A stretch of DNA of 64,000 nucleotides from an uncultured Sutterella sp. (GTDB lineage Bacteria; Pseudomonadota; Gammaproteobacteria; Burkholderiales; Burkholderiaceae_F): contig UQYG01000001.1 of NCBI GenBank assembly GCA_900545275.1, positions 186,001-250,000 on the forward strand, given 5' to 3'. This document shows, piece by piece, positions 41,777 through 50,314 of the stretch. Under the pieces are notes generated by a model. The model searched no databases, was not told where the DNA came from, and saw only the letters and a program-made list of their open reading frames with translations. Position 1 is the first letter of the stretch, and each line of letters begins with the position of its first letter. The translations under genes were made by a program, and so were the position numbers.

Positions 41777-42718
41777 TCAGATTGCACAAAGGCGGGTGAG
41801 TTCTCCGAGCACCGTCTCGACGGAGGGCCATCCGTCTTTTTCGTTGCCTAAAACCACTGCATTGGGGTTCCAGGGGCTCGTGCGCGTGATGTCCGTGACG
41901 CCGATGAGCGTGATTTGCGGCGCCGAAACCGCGGCCGCGATGTGGCTCACCCCCGAATCGTTGGCCACGACGACCGCCGCTTTCCTGGCGAGCGCCGCAA
42001 ACGTGCCGAGTGTCGTGGGCGGAAGAATACGGGCGTCCGGGCAGGCTTCCTTCGCTTCGGCCGCTTCATCGGGGGAAGGAAAGACGATCGGCTCGATTCC
42101 CATTTCACGAAGCGGTGCACAGAGCGCGTTGAAGTGCGGCCAGGACTTCTTTTTGCCGCGGTGCACGCCGCGCGCCACGGGAGCAAGCAGAGCGAAACGT
42201 TCGGGGATGTCGTACTTCTCAATGAGATTGCGGGCCCCGGCCTCGTGACGCGTTAGAAGCTTCAATTCCAACTGAGGCGGCACTTCGTCCCAAGCGGGTT
42301 TTGCCCCCCAGGCGATCAAAGCCGAGTGCGCAAGCGTGAAGAAGCGCTCCACCTCATGCATCTTGCCCGGTTCGGGAAGCTTTTTGTCGAGGAGGAAACC
42401 GCGGCCGTCCGTGCCGAAGCCGGCGCTCGCCACACGCCCGATCGTAAAGAGCAGGGCGGAACTGAAGGAATTGGGAAACAGAAGGCCGCGGGGCTTCTCT
42501 CCAAGGACGGCGGCCAGCCTGCGGATGCGGCCCATGTCTTCCGTTACGTGACCTTCGATGGGATCGAAGCGCCACCCCATGCCGGCAAACAAGTCTCCGG
42601 CCCAACGCTTTCCGACGAGGACGGGCATGAAGCCGCTTTGCTCGAGCAACTGAAGACCGGGCAACGCCATGCAGCAGTCGCCGATGTGATTGGGGAGTCG
42701 ACAGAGAATGTTGGGCAT
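41777..42718 (-). CDS. Glycosyltransferase family 9 (heptosyltransferase)
   Basis: The 313-residue protein starts MPNILCRLPNHIGDCCMALPGL, which matches the LPS heptosyltransferase N-terminus (normally LPxxIGD). It continues with RGLLFPNSFSSALLFTIGRV-type donor-domain sequence and ends with AARKAAVVVANDSGVSHIAAAVSAPQITLIG, the GT9 donor-binding signature with D-S-G-x-x-H. It would add heptose or a related sugar to the inner LPS core. It is divergent from msbA, and the waaG- and waaP-like genes follow on the other side, so this is an LPS-core locus. Its place in the WaaC/WaaF/RfaQ group is undecided. Confidence 0.88.
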   Translation of the reverse strand: MPNILCRLPNHIGDCCMALPGLQLLEQSGFMPVLVGKRWAGDLFAGMGWRFDPIEGHVTEDMGRIRRLAAVLGEKPRGLLFPNSFSSALLFTIGRVASAGFGTDGRGFLLDKKLPEPGKMHEVERFFTLAHSALIAWGAKPAWDEVPPQLELKLLTRHEAGARNLIEKYDIPERFALLAPVARGVHRGKKKSWPHFNALCAPLREMGIEPIVFPSPDEAAEAKEACPDARILPPTTLGTFAALARKAAVVVANDSGVSHIAAAVSAPQITLIGVTDITRTSPWNPNAVVLGNEKDGWPSVETVLGELTRLCAI

Positions 42719-42757
42719 GAGAGTCCTTTTTACCAACTGTGAATTTCGCGCGGAGCC

Positions 42758-42787
42758 TTGGCATTGTAGCGGGTAAGCCGCTATGAT
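42758..42787 (+). promoter_or_regulatory. Promoter of msbA-waaG-waaP
   Basis: TTGGCA (42758-42763) and TATGAT (42782-42787) are 18 bases apart, 34 bases upstream of the msbA ATG, in the divergent region. Confidence 0.7.
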
Positions 42788-42820
42788 GAGTAGCCTTTTG
42801 ACAGACGGAAAAAGTAATCG

Positions 42821-44578
42821 ATGAAGCACATTCCGATTCTCAGCAATCCCTACATGATGCGGTTGTTCCGCTACTTGCCGCCGTACAAGTGGCTCATCAT
42901 CGGAGCGGCGGCCGCCATGGTGGTGGGGGGCGGTGCCTCCTCCCTGATTGCTCTGGTGCTGGGAAAGCTCACCGACATGGGGTTTTACGACAAGGATCCT
43001 TCGGTGATTTATTGGGCGCCCATCGCGCTCATTGGTATTTCCATTCTCCACGGCGGTTCGCAGTATTTGAGCCAGTTCTTGCTTGTCCGTGTTTCGCAGA
43101 GCGTATTGGTCCAGGTCCGAACGTTGATGTTCGATCGGGTTCTGCATTGGGACAACCGCCTCATTCAAGAAAACAAGTGCGCACGCATTCAGGCGAAGTT
43201 CATCAACGAAGCCTCGACTGCTTTGGGGGGCGCTGCCTCCATCATGACGACGATCATTCGCGACAGTCTGCAGATCGTTTGTCTTGTTTGCGTGCTCATC
43301 TACCATAACTGGCGCTTGACGCTCCTCACCTTTGTGGTGGCGCCGCTTTTGGCCATTCTCCTTCGTTGGGTGAATAAGCGCGTCAAACGCTTTACCACGC
43401 AGACGCAGAACATCTTCGGACAGCTGATCGGAACGCTTCAGGAGTCCTATGAAGGACAGCGCGTCGTGAAGATTTACGACGGGTATGAGTACGAAACGAA
43501 GCGCTTCTTCAAGGTCAACAACACCCTGAAGGATCTCTCTTTGCGTACGCAACGCGTGAAGGCGGCGGCGACCCCTCTCACGCAGCTCATCTCAATGTCC
43601 GCCGTGTCGGTCGTGGTTGTCGTGGCTCTTTTGCAGGCGCAGTCGGGCTCCTTGACGATGGGGGAATTCACGACCTTCCTTTCGGCCATGCTCCTTCTCA
43701 TGCCGCCGATTCGCCATCTTTCCACTTTGAACGGGTCGACTGCTGCGATGACGGCGGCGGCCGAAAGTCTTTTTCAGACGATTGACGCGGAACCGGAAAA
43801 AGATCCCGGCACGCGTGAGTTGGAGAACTATCAGGGCGCGGTCCGGTTTGAAAACGTGGGCTTTACGTATCCGGGACAGGAAAAGCCGGCCGTAGAGAAC
43901 TTCTCGCTTGATGTGAAGCCCGGCGAAATGATTGCTTTGGTGGGAAGTTCCGGCTCGGGGAAATCTACGCTCGTCAACATGATTCCTCGTTTCTGGACTC
44001 CCACGAAGGGCGAGATCTATTTTGACGGCGTTCCTCAGAGCGAACTGACGCTTGCGTCTTTGCGCTCTCAGATTGCACTGGTGAGCCAGGAAGTCATTAT
44101 CTTCGACGACACGATCGCCGGGAACATCGCCTACGGTTGCAAAGACAAGGTGACGCGCGAACAAATCGAACGTGCCGCGGAAGCCGCGGCTCTGACCGAT
44201 TGGCTCGCCACGCTACCCGATGGCTTGGACACGCAGGTCGGTAACGCCGGTAACCGCCTGAGTGGTGGACAGCGTCAACGCATTTCCATCGCTCGAGCCT
44301 TTCTTAAGGACGCGAAGATCCTACTCCTTGACGAGGCGACCAGTGCTTTGGATGCGGAAAGCGAACGCTACATTCAGGAGTCCCTCAAGTCTCTGATGCA
44401 GGGCCGTACTTCCTTTGTGGTGGCGCACCGATTGTCCACGATTCGGGACGCCGATCGCATTGTTGTGATGAATCACGGAAAAGTTCATGAAATCGGTACG
44501 CACTCTGAACTTCTGAAACTCGATGGTGAGTACGCACATCTTTGCCGTCTGCAGCAACTGAACGAGGCGCAAGAATGA
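42821..44578 (+). CDS. msbA: Lipid A export ABC transporter MsbA
   Basis: MsbA flips lipid A-core across the inner membrane. The 585-residue half-transporter has six membrane helices in its first 320 residues and a nucleotide-binding domain with VGSSGSGKSTLVNMIPRF, SQEVIIFDDTIAGNIAYG, LSGGQRQRISIARAF and ILLLDEATSALDAESER. The length is characteristic of MsbA. It overlaps by four bases the downstream waaG-like gene, so lipid A export and core assembly are co-expressed. Other half-transporters of the lipid class are possible but less likely in this context. Confidence 0.92.
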   Translation: MKHIPILSNPYMMRLFRYLPPYKWLIIGAAAAMVVGGGASSLIALVLGKLTDMGFYDKDPSVIYWAPIALIGISILHGGSQYLSQFLLVRVSQSVLVQVRTLMFDRVLHWDNRLIQENKCARIQAKFINEASTALGGAASIMTTIIRDSLQIVCLVCVLIYHNWRLTLLTFVVAPLLAILLRWVNKRVKRFTTQTQNIFGQLIGTLQESYEGQRVVKIYDGYEYETKRFFKVNNTLKDLSLRTQRVKAAATPLTQLISMSAVSVVVVVALLQAQSGSLTMGEFTTFLSAMLLLMPPIRHLSTLNGSTAAMTAAAESLFQTIDAEPEKDPGTRELENYQGAVRFENVGFTYPGQEKPAVENFSLDVKPGEMIALVGSSGSGKSTLVNMIPRFWTPTKGEIYFDGVPQSELTLASLRSQIALVSQEVIIFDDTIAGNIAYGCKDKVTREQIERAAEAAALTDWLATLPDGLDTQVGNAGNRLSGGQRQRISIARAFLKDAKILLLDEATSALDAESERYIQESLKSLMQGRTSFVVAHRLSTIRDADRIVVMNHGKVHEIGTHSELLKLDGEYAHLCRLQQLNEAQE

Positions 44579-45654
44579 AAGTCGGCATCTTTCTGCACAA
44601 GTACTCCCCGTACGGTGGACAGCAACGTGATTTTGTGGGCATTACCCAAGCTCTCCTTGATCAGGGGGCGGAGGTAGAGGTTTTCCTGCAGGAACAGACG
44701 GAAGAACTGCCTCTCAAGAACGTGAAGGTTCACATAATTTCCTGTCCCGGTTGGACCAATGCGGGGCGGGCGAAGCAGTTCGCGCGACGGGCTTTGAGGT
44801 TGTCCGAAGAAAGAAAAATTCAAATCCGTCTTGGGTTCGTGAAGATGGGCGGCCTGGATTTTTATTTTTGTGCCGATGGTTGTCTGAAGTCTCGCTGTGA
44901 GAGTTGGATCAAGAAGTTGTGGCCGCGTTATAGAACGTACCTGTCACTTGAGGCTGCCGTTTTCGACAATCCGCACACGGTTTGCTTCGGGCTGACAACA
45001 CGACAAATAGAAGACTACAAACAAGCATACGGTGTGCCGGAGGAGCGCTTTGTTCTGGTGAAACCCAACTTGAGGGAGGAGTTTCGGCAATGTGTCCGCT
45101 CCGCACAGTGCATTAATGAACATCGTCTGTTGTTTGTCGCGTCCAACCTGCCGCTCAAAGGTCTGGATCGCGTGTTGCATGCTTGTTCTTTGGCACATTT
45201 GGTCGGCGATAAAAAGAAAATTCTTACCGTTGCCGGCTCGAAGGAGTGTAAGTTTCCTTTCTTGAAAGAGGCGCGTGCCAGCGGTTGGGATGTTCGGTTC
45301 CTCGGACCCGTGAAGTCTCTCCGTGAAATTTATGCGGAAGCCAACCTTTTGGTTCATCCCGCAAGGAAGGAAGCCGGCGGACTGGTGTTGTTGGAAGCTC
45401 TTTCTCAAGGATTGCCTGTCATTGCTTCGGAAGAGTGCGGTTATGCTCAGTATGTGGCTGAAGCTAAGGCTGGCGAGATCGTACCCAATACGGATGATCC
45501 TAATGAGTTGGTGAGAGTGATGGAAGCCATGTTGAATTCCGAGGGCAGGTTGTCAGAATGTTCTCGCAATGCACGCGACTTCATGACTTCCGGCTCTTTT
45601 TATTCCTCTCATCAGGACATCGCGAGAACCTTGTTGCAGGGAGAGCGGGTATGA
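44575..45654 (+). CDS. GT4 glycosyltransferase, WaaG-like (LPS core)
   Basis: The 359-residue protein begins MKVGIFLHKYSPYGGQQRDFVGI, has GLDFYFCADGCLKSRCESW, resembling the WaaG acceptor region, and ends with the GT4 donor-binding motif HPARKEAGGLVLLEALSQGLPVIAS with its E-x7-E. WaaG adds the first outer-core glucose. The start ATG 44575 overlaps the msbA stop; upstream in-frame extension lies inside msbA. Codon use is less GC-biased than neighbouring housekeeping genes. Sugar specificity is not certain. Confidence 0.85.
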   Translation: MKVGIFLHKYSPYGGQQRDFVGITQALLDQGAEVEVFLQEQTEELPLKNVKVHIISCPGWTNAGRAKQFARRALRLSEERKIQIRLGFVKMGGLDFYFCADGCLKSRCESWIKKLWPRYRTYLSLEAAVFDNPHTVCFGLTTRQIEDYKQAYGVPEERFVLVKPNLREEFRQCVRSAQCINEHRLLFVASNLPLKGLDRVLHACSLAHLVGDKKKILTVAGSKECKFPFLKEARASGWDVRFLGPVKSLREIYAEANLLVHPARKEAGGLVLLEALSQGLPVIASEECGYAQYVAEAKAGEIVPNTDDPNELVRVMEAMLNSEGRLSECSRNARDFMTSGSFYSSHQDIARTLLQGERV

Positions 45655-46421
45655 AGTTGATCCTGAAGAAACCGTTCGATCAGTGGGGAATCAAGGCATT
45701 TGACGAAGTTCGAGCCCTACAGGGAACCGTCGCGCGATCGTTGGAAACGAGAAAGACCCTTCGCTTTGAAATGGAGGGAGGCGCATACTACGCCAAGTAC
45801 CATAAGGGCGGTAGTGTTGGAGAATTGTTGAAGAATCTCCTAAGTTTTCGGATGCCCGTGTTCAGTGCCAAAAATGAGTGGGAGGCGATTGAGCATTTGC
45901 ACCGTTGCGGCGTGGACACAATGACGGCAGTTGCTTACGGGTATCGCGGCGTGGCGCCTTTGTGGACGGAATCTTTCTTAATCACCGAAGAACTCAAGGA
46001 CTGCATCAGTCTTGAAGACGTGCTCTTAATGGGTGTCTGGGAGACACTGACGGTAAGTGCACGCAGGGATCTTGTTCGATTGCTCGCCGAAACGGTGAAA
46101 AAGATGCATGAGGCAGGAGTGAATCATCGTGATTGCTATCTCTGCCACTTTCTCTGGAATCGTGAAGAGAACAGACTCTACATTATCGACCTGCATCGTT
46201 CTCAAATTCGGGCTAGCGTCCCGCATCGATGGCTCCTGAAGGACATCGCTTCCCTCTATTTCTCGTCGATATCGCAAGACATTCCTTCCACGTACTTTAT
46301 GCGCTTTGCAAAAGTCTATGGCGAGGATGGGTTGAAGGATCTGCTTCCGTCAATTTCTAAAAAAGTGGAAAAGATTCAACGTCACAATCAGAGCTTGAAG
46401 GAAAAGCGGGGCTTCTTGTAA
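45651..46421 (+). CDS. LPS core heptose kinase, WaaP/RfaP-like
   Basis: The 256-residue protein has the WaaP features: RKTLRFEMEGGAYYAKYHKGGSVGELLKNLL, then PVFSAKNEWEAIEHLHRCGVDTM, LITEELKDCISLEDVL, NHRDCYLCHFLW (the kinase catalytic loop with Asp and Asn-like residue) and LYIIDLHRSQIR (metal-binding Asp). The usual length is 265. WaaP phosphorylates heptose I of the inner core, which helps outer-membrane stability. Its ATG overlaps the stop of the WaaG-like gene. A terminator follows. Composition is moderately AT-rich. Confidence 0.88.
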   Translation: MKLILKKPFDQWGIKAFDEVRALQGTVARSLETRKTLRFEMEGGAYYAKYHKGGSVGELLKNLLSFRMPVFSAKNEWEAIEHLHRCGVDTMTAVAYGYRGVAPLWTESFLITEELKDCISLEDVLLMGVWETLTVSARRDLVRLLAETVKKMHEAGVNHRDCYLCHFLWNREENRLYIIDLHRSQIRASVPHRWLLKDIASLYFSSISQDIPSTYFMRFAKVYGEDGLKDLLPSISKKVEKIQRHNQSLKEKRGFL

Positions 46422-46443
46422 CGTTAAACACACTCAGCGGACA

Positions 46444-46483
46444 CAGTTCCCCTTGAGCCTTTCTTGAGGCGAACTGGATTTTT
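46444..46483 (+). terminator. Terminator candidate after waaP
   Basis: CAGTTC (46444-46449) pairs with GAACTG (46471-46476), enclosing a partly structured loop, and is followed by GATTTTT. A palindrome CGTTTAAACG just before the sdaA ATG is also seen. Confidence 0.5.
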
Positions 46484-46507
46484 AGAACACTTCTCGTTTA
46501 AACGAAA

Positions 46508-47893
46508 ATGATCAGCGTACTTTCGATTTTTCGAGTGGGATTGGGACCGTCTTCGTCCCATACCGTCGGTCCCATGCGCGCCGGTTTGGATTTTGTGAGG
46601 CAACTCGCTAAGAAGGGGTTGCTTCGCCGTGTGACCCGCGTTTCAGTTCACCTTATGGGGAGTCTCGCGGCGACGGGGAAAGGGCACGGAACCGATTCCG
46701 CATGCCAACTCGGACTGATGGGGTTGCCTCCGGAAACAACGAGTCCGGATCAGGCGGAAGCTTCTTTGAAGCAGGTAAAAGATGATTTGAAGTTGGTGCT
46801 GAACGGGGAGCTTTCGATCGCCTTTGACCCGGAACGGGACATTTCCTTTGCTGCCGACGAGGTTGCTTCCTTCCACACGAATGCCGTGGACTTTTCTGCG
46901 TATGCCGGTGATGAGCTTCTCTATAAGAGACGCTTTTATTCCATTGGTGGAGGTTTTGTGGTGGCCGGGCAGGAGCAACATCCCGAGTTGCCGGAGAGTG
47001 TGGAAAAGGATTCGAAGTCTCCGCAGGCAGAAGTGCCGTATCCCTACAAAACGGCACGGGATTTGATCGGTTATGCCCTAACGACTCGACAGTCCATTGC
47101 CGATGTCGTGATGGCCAATGAATCCGTTTTCCAAACCAAGGAGCTCGTCAACGAAAAATTGGATGCGATCTGGGAGGTGATGCATGCTTCACTCGAAAGA
47201 GGCTTGCAGCAAACCGAACCTCTTCCCGGGCCTCTGAATGTGGCCCGACGCGCCAAACGTCTTGCCGATGAATTGCGTCGTGCAACCGACAATGATCCCT
47301 TGGCGGTTTTGGATTGGGTGACGGCGTATGCGATGGCGGTGAGTGAAGAAAACGCCGCCGGCGGACGCGTGGTGACGGCCCCTACAAATGGCGCGGCTGG
47401 CGTTATTCCTGCGGTCATTCAGTATTACCTGAAGCATCTGCCTGATGCCGATCCGATCAAGGTGCGGGAGTTTTTATTGACGGCGGGAGCCGTGGGGATT
47501 CTCTACAAGGAAAACGCCTCTATCTCCGGTGCGGAAGTCGGTTGTCAGGGGGAAGTTGGCGTTGCATGTTCCATGGCTGCGGCAGGACTGACCGCCGTCA
47601 TGGGAGGAAGCGTCCAACAAGTCGAAAATGCCGCTGAAATCGCGATGGAACACAACTTGGGGCTCACCTGTGACCCGGTCGCGGGACAAGTGCAGATTCC
47701 TTGTATCGAACGCAATGCAATTGCTTCGGTGAAGGCGATCAGTGCCGCCCGCATGGCGCTTCGCGGAAATGGTTCGCACTACATCAGCTTGGACCAGGTG
47801 ATCCGCACGATGTATGAAACGGGCAAGGACATGCAAAGCAAATACAAGGAGACGAGTCAGGGAGGACTGGCTGTCTGCATCGTTGAGTGTTGA
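46508..47893 (+). CDS. sdaA: L-serine dehydratase, iron-sulfur type
   Basis: SdaA deaminates L-serine to pyruvate and ammonia with a [4Fe-4S] cluster. The 461-residue single-chain enzyme starts with FRVGLGPSSSHTVGPMRAG. Cluster cysteines are Cys346 (EVGCQGEVGVACS), Cys388 (LTCDPVAG) and Cys399 (IPCIERN). The C-terminal serine-binding part includes NGSHYISLDQVIRTMYETGKDM. Amino-acid use of this kind fits an asaccharolytic gut organism. No clear Shine-Dalgarno is visible; the ATG follows AAACGAAA. The gene sits between the LPS-core block and a GT8 gene. Confidence 0.95.
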   Translation: MISVLSIFRVGLGPSSSHTVGPMRAGLDFVRQLAKKGLLRRVTRVSVHLMGSLAATGKGHGTDSACQLGLMGLPPETTSPDQAEASLKQVKDDLKLVLNGELSIAFDPERDISFAADEVASFHTNAVDFSAYAGDELLYKRRFYSIGGGFVVAGQEQHPELPESVEKDSKSPQAEVPYPYKTARDLIGYALTTRQSIADVVMANESVFQTKELVNEKLDAIWEVMHASLERGLQQTEPLPGPLNVARRAKRLADELRRATDNDPLAVLDWVTAYAMAVSEENAAGGRVVTAPTNGAAGVIPAVIQYYLKHLPDADPIKVREFLLTAGAVGILYKENASISGAEVGCQGEVGVACSMAAAGLTAVMGGSVQQVENAAEIAMEHNLGLTCDPVAGQVQIPCIERNAIASVKAISAARMALRGNGSHYISLDQVIRTMYETGKDMQSKYKETSQGGLAVCIVEC

Positions 47894-47903
47894 TGAGGAA
47901 AGT

Positions 47904-48830
47904 ATGAGCGTAATTAAAGTTGTCTTTACTTTTGATGAAAATTATCTCGTTCAAGGTTTGGTTGCTGCTTTGAGTCTTCTTGATGCGGATAGGCAGGAAA
48001 AATATGGACTTTTCTTTTTGAGTGAAAAACCTATTTCTGAAAGAGCGCGTGTGAAATTTGAGAAGGTTTTGAAAGGATACCCTAACCTAGATTTTGTGAA
48101 GTTTGTCTCACTTGGAAGGTCGATGGAAGGGGGATATGAAAGTAGACATCTTAATCGATCTACTTATTTGAGACTGGAGATTCCGGAGCTGTTCCCTGAG
48201 GAAGATAAACTGATCTATTCTGATGTGGATGTGCTTTATCTTGGGGGCTTGAGGCCTCTTTGGGATGTGAATATAGAAGATGTGTATGTTGCGGCATGCT
48301 TGGACGTTGGCTTAAATCGAAAAGAAGTCTTTGATAAAAAAACAAAAACTTTATCATACTGGAGCCGATATTTCTCTGGGCGACGAGGAAGTTATTATCA
48401 GGCAGGTCTGTTGGTGATGAATTTAAGGAGATTGCGTAACGAGGGGTTTGTTCCGAAATGGAGGGAGATGACGCGGGAGCGATTTGAACACCATGACATG
48501 GATATTCTTAATATTACATGTTTCCCGCATATGAAAAAAATAGATTCTAGATTTAATGTGATTCCCAGTCATTTTCTCAATAAGAGCTATGAAGTTGGAG
48601 TTGAAGAAGGGTTTATTTCTGAAAAAGAATTGCGAGATGTGTATAAAAAGCCTGTTATGTTGCATTTTGCAGGTGCTAAAAAGCCATGGAGATATCCGTC
48701 GATTCCTGGTGGGTACGAATATTGGAGATTTCTGAGGGAGCTCCCTGAATTAGTTCTTGAGGTAAAGAGAAAATATGCGTGGGGTTTGAGCGAACGTTTG
48801 AAGTTTCTGTTTTCGAAACCTCTTTTTTGA
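47904..48830 (+). CDS. GT8 glycosyltransferase (LPS galactosyl/glucosyltransferase type)
   Basis: The 308-residue protein has the GT8 pattern: VVFTFDENYLVQGLVAALSLL, HLNRSTYLRLEIPELFPEEDKLIYSDVDVLYLGG with the DxD motif (DVD), YYQAGLLVMNLRRLR, and HFAGAKKPW with the second metal-binding histidine. Members add galactose or glucose to the LPS core. I use ATG 47904, which has GAGGAA upstream. The gene is strikingly AT-rich compared with sdaA and rng on either side, so it was probably acquired recently. Its function is likely the outer core. Confidence 0.88.
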   Translation: MSVIKVVFTFDENYLVQGLVAALSLLDADRQEKYGLFFLSEKPISERARVKFEKVLKGYPNLDFVKFVSLGRSMEGGYESRHLNRSTYLRLEIPELFPEEDKLIYSDVDVLYLGGLRPLWDVNIEDVYVAACLDVGLNRKEVFDKKTKTLSYWSRYFSGRRGSYYQAGLLVMNLRRLRNEGFVPKWREMTRERFEHHDMDILNITCFPHMKKIDSRFNVIPSHFLNKSYEVGVEEGFISEKELRDVYKKPVMLHFAGAKKPWRYPSIPGGYEYWRFLRELPELVLEVKRKYAWGLSERLKFLFSKPLF

Positions 48831-48842
48831 AGGGGTTGCGAA

Positions 48843-50300
48843 ATGGATAACGTGCTGATTAACGTGACTCCTCGAGAATCTCGTGTAGCAATCGTGACTA
48901 ATGGAGAACTTCAAGACATCTTCGTTGAACGTCTCGTTGCCAGAGGATTGGTTGGAAATGTCTATCTAGGTCGAATTGTGCGTGTTTTGCCAGGCATGCA
49001 GAGCGCTTTCGTGGATATCGGTCTCGAACGAACGGGTTTTCTGCACGTGGCGGACTTGTTTGAGGCACACACCGAGGACGGTGAAAGTAAACCCATCGAA
49101 CACGTTCTGCATGAAGGTCAGGCGCTGATGGTGCAGGTCGCCAAGGATCCGATCGGAACCAAAGGCGCTCGCCTCACCACCACTATTTCTCTGGCCGGGC
49201 GCAAGCTCGTTTACTTGCCGCGGGATCCCCATATCGGCGTATCTCAGCGAATCGAGGATGAAGCGATGCGTGAGCATCTCAAAGAATTGCTCACGAGCAT
49301 TCGTCCTGAAACGGAAAAGGGCGGCTACATCATCCGTACCAGTGCGGAAGAGGGTGCTACCGCGGAAGAGTTTGAGCAGGACATGGCGTATCTCGGTCGA
49401 CTCTGGAAGGAGATTCGTGCAAGCCGAGAAACAAAACCGGCTCCTTCGTTGCTGTACCAGGATCTCTCGCTTGCACAGCGAGTGCTTCGCGACATGGTCC
49501 ATCAAACGACCGAGGCGATCGAGATCGACGACGAAAAGAGCTATTCGGAACTCGTGGAGTTTGCCGAGCGTTTCGTCCCGGACGTGCGAGAGCATTTGAA
49601 GCTCTACAAAGGGGAACGTCCTCTTTTTGAGCTGCACGGCATTGAAGAAGAAATCGCACGAGCTCTGGAACGTCGCGTGGATCTGAAGAGCGGCGGTTAT
49701 CTCGTCTTCGACCAGACAGAGGCCATGACGACCATCGACGTCAATACGGGCCGCTTCGTCGGCAAACGCGACTTCAGTGATACGGTTTTCAAGACCAATT
49801 TGGAGGCGGCTCAGGTCATTGCCCGACAACTTCGTCTGCGCAATCTTGGCGGCATCATCATCATCGACTTCATCGACATGGCTTGCGATGAGCATCGGGA
49901 AGCGGTGTTGGCTGAACTTCGTCGTTCCATTGCCTCTGACCGCACCCGCATGACGGTGAGCGACTTCACCGAGCTGGGGCTTGTCGAAATGACGAGAAAG
50001 CGCACCCGCGAATCTCTTGCACATGTTCTTTGTGAGCCCTGTCCGGTCTGTGGCGGTCGTGGAGAACTCAAGACAGCTCGCACGGTCTGCTACGAAATCA
50101 TGCGTGAAATCGTTCGACTTTCTCGGCAGTATCAGGAAACCAAGGAGTTCCGCATTGTGGCGAGCGAAGTGGTGATCGACATGTTGCTTGAGGAAGAGTC
50201 CGCGGCGTTGGAACTCCTACAAAACTGCGTGCAAAAGCCCGTGCTCTTGGAAGTGGAATCGAGCTACCACCAGGAAGACTACGACGTCGTTTTGGCGTAA
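48843..50300 (+). CDS. rng: Ribonuclease G
   Basis: RNase G matures 16S rRNA 5' ends and degrades some mRNAs. The 485 residues match family length and begin with MDNVLINVTPRESRVAIVTNGEL. The S1 domain contains GNVYLGRIVRVLPGMQSAFVDIG. The catalytic aspartates lie in TTIDVNTGRFVG and IIIDFIDM, followed by RKRTRESLAHVLCEPCPVCGG with the zinc-link cysteines. There is no long C-terminal scaffold, which separates it from RNase E. It is 12 bases after the GT8 gene and 14 bases before sbcB. Confidence 0.95.
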   Translation: MDNVLINVTPRESRVAIVTNGELQDIFVERLVARGLVGNVYLGRIVRVLPGMQSAFVDIGLERTGFLHVADLFEAHTEDGESKPIEHVLHEGQALMVQVAKDPIGTKGARLTTTISLAGRKLVYLPRDPHIGVSQRIEDEAMREHLKELLTSIRPETEKGGYIIRTSAEEGATAEEFEQDMAYLGRLWKEIRASRETKPAPSLLYQDLSLAQRVLRDMVHQTTEAIEIDDEKSYSELVEFAERFVPDVREHLKLYKGERPLFELHGIEEEIARALERRVDLKSGGYLVFDQTEAMTTIDVNTGRFVGKRDFSDTVFKTNLEAAQVIARQLRLRNLGGIIIIDFIDMACDEHREAVLAELRRSIASDRTRMTVSDFTELGLVEMTRKRTRESLAHVLCEPCPVCGGRGELKTARTVCYEIMREIVRLSRQYQETKEFRIVASEVVIDMLLEEESAALELLQNCVQKPVLLEVESSYHQEDYDVVLA

Positions 50301-50314
50301 AAGGAATGGAACTC

